From NCBI GenBank assembly GCA_049522565.1, contig JBEKNT010000250.1, positions 1-10,009 of the forward strand: DNA of 10,009 nt, given 5' to 3'. The stretch's first letter is position 1, and each line of letters begins with the position of its first letter. The notes beneath the pieces were generated by a model that saw nothing but the letters and a program-made list of their open reading frames with translations, was not told where the DNA came from and did no database searches. Origin of the DNA: JASHVB01 sp049522565. Lineage in GTDB: Bacteria; Pseudomonadota; Alphaproteobacteria; Acetobacterales; Acetobacteraceae. Positions 6,804 to 10,009 of the stretch are shown in pieces. A program made the translations under genes and the position numbers.

Positions 6804-7572
6804 GCTCGATCTCCCGTTCGGCCGCCGCGGCGTCATCGCGGATCAGCCGCCACAATGCCGTCTCCACCTGCAACAGATCGCGATCGGTGGCGGAACGGCC
6901 GGCCAGCGGACGATCGATGCGCACCACCTCGCGCACGCGCCCCGGCCGCCGCGACAGCACGACGATTTGCTGACCCAGCCGAACGGCTTCCGTCAGATTA
7001 TGCGTCACATACACCGTCGTGGTGCGCGCACGCTCAATCAGCGCGACGAATTCCTCCAGCAGCAGGTCGCGCGTCTGCGCATCCAGTGCGGACAGCGGCT
7101 CGTCCATCAGCAGGCACGCCGGACGCACCGCCAAAGCGCGAGCGATGCCGACGCGCTGCCGCATGCCGCCGGAAAGCTGGCGTGGCCAGGCGTGCGCGAA
7201 CTCCGTAAGTCCGGTCAGCGTCAATACCTCGGAGACCCGCGCATCACGGTCAGCCCGCGACAAGCGTTGCTCCAACGCCAGCGACACGTTGCCGGCCACG
7301 CTACGCCACGGCAGCAACGCGAAATCCTGGAACACATAGGTCAACGGGTTGAGGCAATCCTCCGCCACCGCACCCTCGACGCGCACCGTGCCGGCGGACG
7401 GCGACAGCATGCCGCCCATGATACCGAGCAATGTGGACTTGCCGCAGCCGGATGGCCCGACCAAAACCAGCACCTCGCCCGGTTCGGCGACCAGTTCGAT
7501 ATCCTGCAACACGGACAGGTCGCGATAGGCGTGGCACACGCCACTTAGCACCAGGCGCAGGCCGTCGCTCAT
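6790..7572 (-). CDS. ABC transporter ATP-binding protein, NitT/TauT (SsuB/TauB) family
   Basis: This is a 260-residue cytoplasmic ATPase, complete. Walker A GPSGCGKST is at 39-47, the Q-loop YVFQDFALLPWR at 79-90 (the LLPW form is characteristic of this family), the signature LSGGMRQR at 133-140, Walker B CLLMDEP at 153-159, the D-loop SALDA after it, and the switch histidine in VYVTHNLTEA at H191. There is no C-terminal TOBE domain, as is normal for SsuB/TauB/NrtD proteins. Its ATG overlaps the stop of the binding-protein gene by 4 bp (ATGA) and its end overlaps the permease start by 14 bp, so the three transporter genes form one coupled operon. Confidence 0.95.
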   Translation of the reverse strand: MSDGLRLVLSGVCHAYRDLSVLQDIELVAEPGEVLVLVGPSGCGKSTLLGIMGGMLSPSAGTVRVEGAVAEDCLNPLTYVFQDFALLPWRSVAGNVSLALEQRLSRADRDARVSEVLTLTGLTEFAHAWPRQLSGGMRQRVGIARALAVRPACLLMDEPLSALDAQTRDLLLEEFVALIERARTTTVYVTHNLTEAVRLGQQIVVLSRRPGRVREVVRIDRPLAGRSATDRDLLQVETALWRLIRDDAAAAEREIEHAPH

Positions 7573-8591
7573 CGCGTCGGCAGGAACTGCGTGTCGATCA
7601 CCGCGGCCGCGTCGGCCTCGCCCTTCACCAGGTCCTGCGCTTTGAACCAGCGCAATTGCTCCGTCACATCCGCCACGTCGAGCGCACCGCCGGCATCGTA
7701 ATAGCCAACGCCGGCCAGGATCTTTTCCCGCGCGTGCGGATCGCCGGTGAACACATATTTCTCGATCAACGGAATCACCGCATCGGTCTTCGCATCGACG
7801 ATCGGCTTTCCCCCCGCGTCCTGCCGCAGGAATGCCTCGCGATAATCCGCCACGCCTTTCTGGTAGGCCCGCGCGAAACGGTGCAGCAGGTCGGCGTGCT
7901 GCGCGATCATCTTGTCCGTGGTGAACACCGCGGTGATCTGATACGGCACGATGTCGCCGACCCAGCCGATGATGTGCGCCTGGCCGCTCGCCGCCAGCGG
8001 CTTGGCCTGCGACGCGATGGCGATCGTCGCATCCACCTGCCCGCTCTGCACCGCGGCGATCATGTTCGGCACCTGCTGCACCGGCCGCAGGCTGACGCTC
8101 TTGAGGTCGAAATGCTCCGCCTCGGCGATGCGACCGATCATGTAATGGAAGGACGCGCCGTACTGCGTGATGGCGAAGCTGTGCCCGGCCAGCTTGTCGG
8201 GCGTCGTCAGGCCGGCATCGAATGCCTTGTTCGCCACCAGGATCGCCGAGCCTTCATAGCCCCGCTGCTCGTGCATGCCGCCGCCGATCACCTTCAGCGT
8301 GCCCTTCTCCGCGAGGTTGAAGAACCCGCCGGTCAACGCGGTAACGCCCACGTCGATGTCGCTGGAGACCGCCGCCGCGGCGATCGGCTGCGCGGCTTCG
8401 AAGAAGCGGAATGTCAGGTCGATGCCTTCATCGCGGAAATAGCCGCGCTCCTGCGCAATGTAGAACGGCGCGGGGGACAGCGTGTGCAGCAGGCCAAGCC
8501 GCAGCGGATCGGCGGCCTGGGCGCGCGACACCGCTACGCCGGCCAGCAACAGACCGAGAAGGGCACGGCGGCCGGGGGTGAAACAGGTCAT
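7569..8591 (-). CDS. ABC transporter substrate-binding protein, NMT1/SsuA-like (NitT/TauT family)
   Basis: This is a 340-residue periplasmic receptor. I take ATG at 8591 as the start, with AGAAGG four bases upstream; a GTG at 8609 is the alternative. The signal peptide spans residues 1-26 with a GRR motif, a hydrophobic core and a probable cut at AQA|AD. The mature part begins LRLGLLHTLSPAPFYIAQERGYFRDEGIDL, the standard first lobe of NMT1/THI5-like and SsuA proteins, in which the ligand-binding cleft starts at the TLSPAPFYIA turn. Later family-like pieces are IDVGVTALTGGFFNLAEKG, LAGHSFAITQYGASFHYMIGRIAE and AAVQSGQVDATIA. It is the upstream member of the transporter unit and overlaps the ATPase start by 4 bp. 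The linked GrdB-like protein suggests that a small amine, betaine, sulfur or selenium compound might be imported; this is inference. Confidence 0.93.
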   Translation of the reverse strand: MTCFTPGRRALLGLLLAGVAVSRAQAADPLRLGLLHTLSPAPFYIAQERGYFRDEGIDLTFRFFEAAQPIAAAAVSSDIDVGVTALTGGFFNLAEKGTLKVIGGGMHEQRGYEGSAILVANKAFDAGLTTPDKLAGHSFAITQYGASFHYMIGRIAEAEHFDLKSVSLRPVQQVPNMIAAVQSGQVDATIAIASQAKPLAASGQAHIIGWVGDIVPYQITAVFTTDKMIAQHADLLHRFARAYQKGVADYREAFLRQDAGGKPIVDAKTDAVIPLIEKYVFTGDPHAREKILAGVGYYDAGGALDVADVTEQLRWFKAQDLVKGEADAAAVIDTQFLPTR

Positions 8592-8633
8592 CGCGCCTTC
8601 TAGCCACACGCCCGCACTATGCCAAGCCGTCGC

Positions 8634-8846
8634 TCAGGGCTTCTTCAGGCACACGCAGAAGACATCCAAGTTCTTGTGCAGATGGCTCTCGTGGATGTCC
8701 TGGTTGCGCCCTGGCCCGGCGAGGATGTGGATCTGCTTGTTGTTCTTGCCCTCCCGAGGGACCTCGACCAGAAAGCCGCCCGGATTGGCGTCGGCATTCA
8801 TGTTGATGCACGACCAGGTGCGATTGTTCGCATGGTAGGATGGCAT
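8634..8846 (-). CDS. Small hypothetical protein, 70 residues, Cys/His-rich
   Basis: I do not recognise this family. The frame has coding-like codon use (mostly G/C third positions, AAC, GCC, CTG, ATC) and a sensible composition: no signal peptide, no membrane segment, N- and G-rich. Potential metal or redox ligands are C13, H40, the cluster H52/H55/H57 (HESHLH) and a C-terminal C64-V-C66 pair. The start at 8846 has only GGGG immediately before it and no normally spaced ribosome site; the DNA upstream (8850-8880) is noticeably AT-rich, as in a promoter. The stop is 42 bp before the binding-protein start, so it could be the first gene of the transporter-selenoprotein operon or an independent unit. 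No equally convincing frame overlaps it on the other strand. Confidence 0.6.
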   Translation of the reverse strand: MPSYHANNRTWSCINMNADANPGGFLVEVPREGKNNKQIHILAGPGRNQDIHESHLHKNLDVFCVCLKKP

Positions 8847-8931
8847 CCCCTGATTTTGATTATTGGCAAAATACCAGATTCGGCCGGGGAGTCACGCAAA
8901 ATCGGAACGGAAGCGGTCCTATCCCGGTGCG

Positions 8932-9666
8932 TTACGCGACAGGCGGTGCCGTCACCTGGATCTCGCCCAGATACGCCTCGCGGATCATTGGATTCTGCCG
9001 TAGCTCCGCCGCCGTGCCGGACAGCACCACCTGGCCGGTCTGCAACACATACGCCCGATGCGCGATCGACAGTGCCATGTTGGCATTCTGCTCCACCATG
9101 AAGACCGTCGTCCCCTGACGATTGATCTCCTGGATGATGTCGAACACCTGCTCCACGAAAATCGGCGCCAGGCCCATCGACGGCTCGTCCATGCACAACA
9201 GCCGCGGACGCGCCATCAACGCGCGCCCCATCGCCACCATCTGTTGCTCACCGCCCGACAGCGTGCCGGCGATCTGGCCGCGCCGCTCCTTCACGCGCGG
9301 GAACAGCGCATAGACGCGCTCCAGATCCTGGTCGAACTCGGCGCCGCGCTTGCGCAGATAGGCGCCCATCTCGAGGTTCTCGAACACCGTCATGCGCGGG
9401 AACAGGCGGCGCGCTTCCAGCACCGGGGCGATGCCGCGACGCACGCGTTCGGCGGTGGGCAGGCGTTCGATCGGCGTGCCCTGGTAGATCACCTGGCCGC
9501 GCGCCGGACGGACCACCCCCATGATGGTCTTCATCGTGGTGGACTTGCCGCAGGCGTTGCCGCCGAGCAGGGCGATGATTTCGCCTTCGTTGATGGCGTA
9601 GTTGACGTCCTTGAGGACGTGCAGGTCGCCGTAGTAGGTGTCGACATGCTTGAACTCGAGCAGCAT
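8932..9666 (-). CDS. livF: Branched-chain amino acid/amide ABC transporter ATP-binding protein LivF
   Basis: This is a complete 244-residue cytoplasmic ATPase of the LivF type. Walker A is GGNACGKST at 35-43, where most relatives have G-x-N-G-A-G-K; the Cys-containing form keeps the essential GK-S/T. Further motifs are EARRLFPRMTVFENLEMGAYLR (84-105, LivF-typical), the signature LSGGEQQM at 136-143, and Walker B LLCMDEPSMGLAP at 156-168, with the LivF-style FMVEQN at 189-194 in place of the usual switch histidine context. The start ATG at 9666 is preceded by GAGAGG with about nine bases of spacing. It follows the LivG fragment on the same strand after an 89-bp gap, and pairs with LivG as the ATPase dimer of a LivHMGFJ-type importer of hydrophobic amino acids, amides or urea. 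Confidence 0.95.
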   Translation of the reverse strand: MLLEFKHVDTYYGDLHVLKDVNYAINEGEIIALLGGNACGKSTTMKTIMGVVRPARGQVIYQGTPIERLPTAERVRRGIAPVLEARRLFPRMTVFENLEMGAYLRKRGAEFDQDLERVYALFPRVKERRGQIAGTLSGGEQQMVAMGRALMARPRLLCMDEPSMGLAPIFVEQVFDIIQEINRQGTTVFMVEQNANMALSIAHRAYVLQTGQVVLSGTAAELRQNPMIREAYLGEIQVTAPPVA

Positions 9667-9676
9667 GGCTCGTTAC

Positions 9677-9739
9677 CTCTCCCGCGCTGCGCGGGGGAGA
9701 GCTCGAGACGCGGAGCGTCGCGCCTCGAGCTCTCCCGCG
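9677..9739. repeat. Compound palindromic repeat between livG and livF
   Basis: A perfect 13-bp inverted repeat, GGGAGAGCTCGAG at 9695-9707 and CTCGAGCTCTCCC at 9724-9736, encloses a 16-base centre that itself holds GACGC-GGA-GCGTC (9707-9719). On its left a second dyad pairs CTCTCCCGCG (9677-9686) with CGCGGGGGAGAG (9690-9701, two extra G). CTCTCCCGCG recurs as a direct copy at 9730-9739. Such C/G-rich 'CTCTCCC' palindromes occur as extragenic REP-like repeats in many GC-rich proteobacteria. It fills most of the 89-bp gap between the two ATPase genes and, as RNA, would form a strong hairpin that could stabilise or attenuate the livG-livF message. There is no T-run, so a simple terminator is not supported. 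Confidence 0.75.
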
Positions 9740-9755
9740 TCGTGGGCGAGGCTTG

Positions 9756-10009
9756 TCATGCCGTCACTCCCGCCGCTGCGGCTTGCGCGTTGCGGCCGAG
9801 ATAGGCGCGCAGCACCTCCTCGTCGCGGCGCACCTCGGCCGGCGTGCCTTGCGCGATCACCTCTCCGTGGTCCAGCACGTACACCGTGTCCGCCAGCGTG
9901 GTCACCACGTCCAGCTTGTGCTCGATCAGCAGCACCGTCAGCCCCAATCCGTTCAGGCTCTTGATCTGCTCTGCCAATTCCAGGGTCTCTGCCGGGTTCA
10001 TGCCTGCGG
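9756..10009 (-). CDS. livG: Branched-chain amino acid ABC transporter ATP-binding protein LivG (5' end outside window)
   Basis: This is the last 84 or so residues of a LivG-type ATPase, truncated by the right edge. The frame is open to the end of the window and reads A-G-M-N-P-A-E-T-L-E-L, the LivG-typical stretch just after Walker B (normally DEPAAGMNPAET), so the ATG at 10001 is internal and not the start. It continues with LTVLLIEHKLDVV, containing the switch histidine, then VYVLDHGEVIAQGTPAEV and the short LRAYLG C-terminal segment normal for LivG. Walker A and the signature lie outside. It is upstream of livF on the same strand and encodes its partner ATPase. Confidence 0.92.
   Translation of the reverse strand, partial: AGMNPAETLELAEQIKSLNGLGLTVLLIEHKLDVVTTLADTVYVLDHGEVIAQGTPAEVRRDEEVLRAYLGRNAQAAAAGVTA

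Noticed and set aside
5857..7548. A 563-codon open frame on the plus strand
   Set aside because: It is exactly antisense to the permease and ATPase of the NitT/TauT operon, is rich in Arg, Pro, His and Gln with no family motif, and is the usual by-product of GC-rich coding DNA.
7431..8603. A 390-codon plus-strand frame opposite the NMT1-like binding protein
   Set aside because: The minus strand has a signal peptide and family motifs over the same bases; the plus frame has none.
8847..8931. Terminator or promoter between livF and the small protein gene
   Set aside because: The stretch is AT-richer near 8850-8880, but I find no clean hairpin with a T-run and only poor -35/-10 matches, so no site is called.

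Overview
The window is about 10 kb of GC-rich, tightly packed bacterial DNA with strongly G/C-ending codons and almost no spacers. Four ABC-transporter gene groups or fragments in a row, twin-arginine-like export signals and Liv-type transporters fit a metabolically versatile proteobacterium, most likely an alphaproteobacterium. No rRNA, tRNA or housekeeping marker is present, so this placement is an inference.

Plus strand, 1-4078: the end of an uptake operon of the polyamine/opine/iron (PotABCD-like) class. It holds a 5'-truncated ATPase, a solute-binding protein, one permease and a class III aminotransferase resembling glutamate-1-semialdehyde aminomutase. Genes overlap by 8 bp at two junctions, so the transporter and the enzyme are probably made together and the enzyme may act on the imported amine. 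The usual second permease is not seen after the first and may lie upstream of the window.

Middle, 4075-4753: a decayed zone. A well-formed start (4 bp overlap, good Shine-Dalgarno) opens a reading frame at 4075 whose coding character fades after about 30 codons. It then meets, on the minus strand, the 3' end of a pRiA4b ORF-3-family pseudogene carrying two in-frame stops.

Minus strand, 8846-4754: a possible operon read right to left. It comprises a 70-residue Cys/His-rich small protein, a NitT/TauT-type binding protein, its ATPase, its permease, and a protein of the glycine/sarcosine/betaine/D-proline reductase selenoprotein B family. The last gene is split by one in-frame TGA exactly where the family has its U-x-x-C active site (reading V-U-P-L-C-T-R). 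A GC-rich hairpin follows with the spacing and apical-loop G expected of a bacterial SECIS. The two apparent ORFs (5495-5956 and 4754-5476) are therefore best read as one 400-residue selenoprotein. It is encoded with its own importer and without the GrdA/GrdE partners of classical Stickland reductases in view, and it carries a C-terminal extension. This is the most interesting item in the window.

Minus strand, 10009-8932: the end of a branched-chain amino acid/amide (Liv) transporter operon. It holds a truncated LivG and a complete LivF, separated by an 89-bp gap filled with a compound palindromic repeat.
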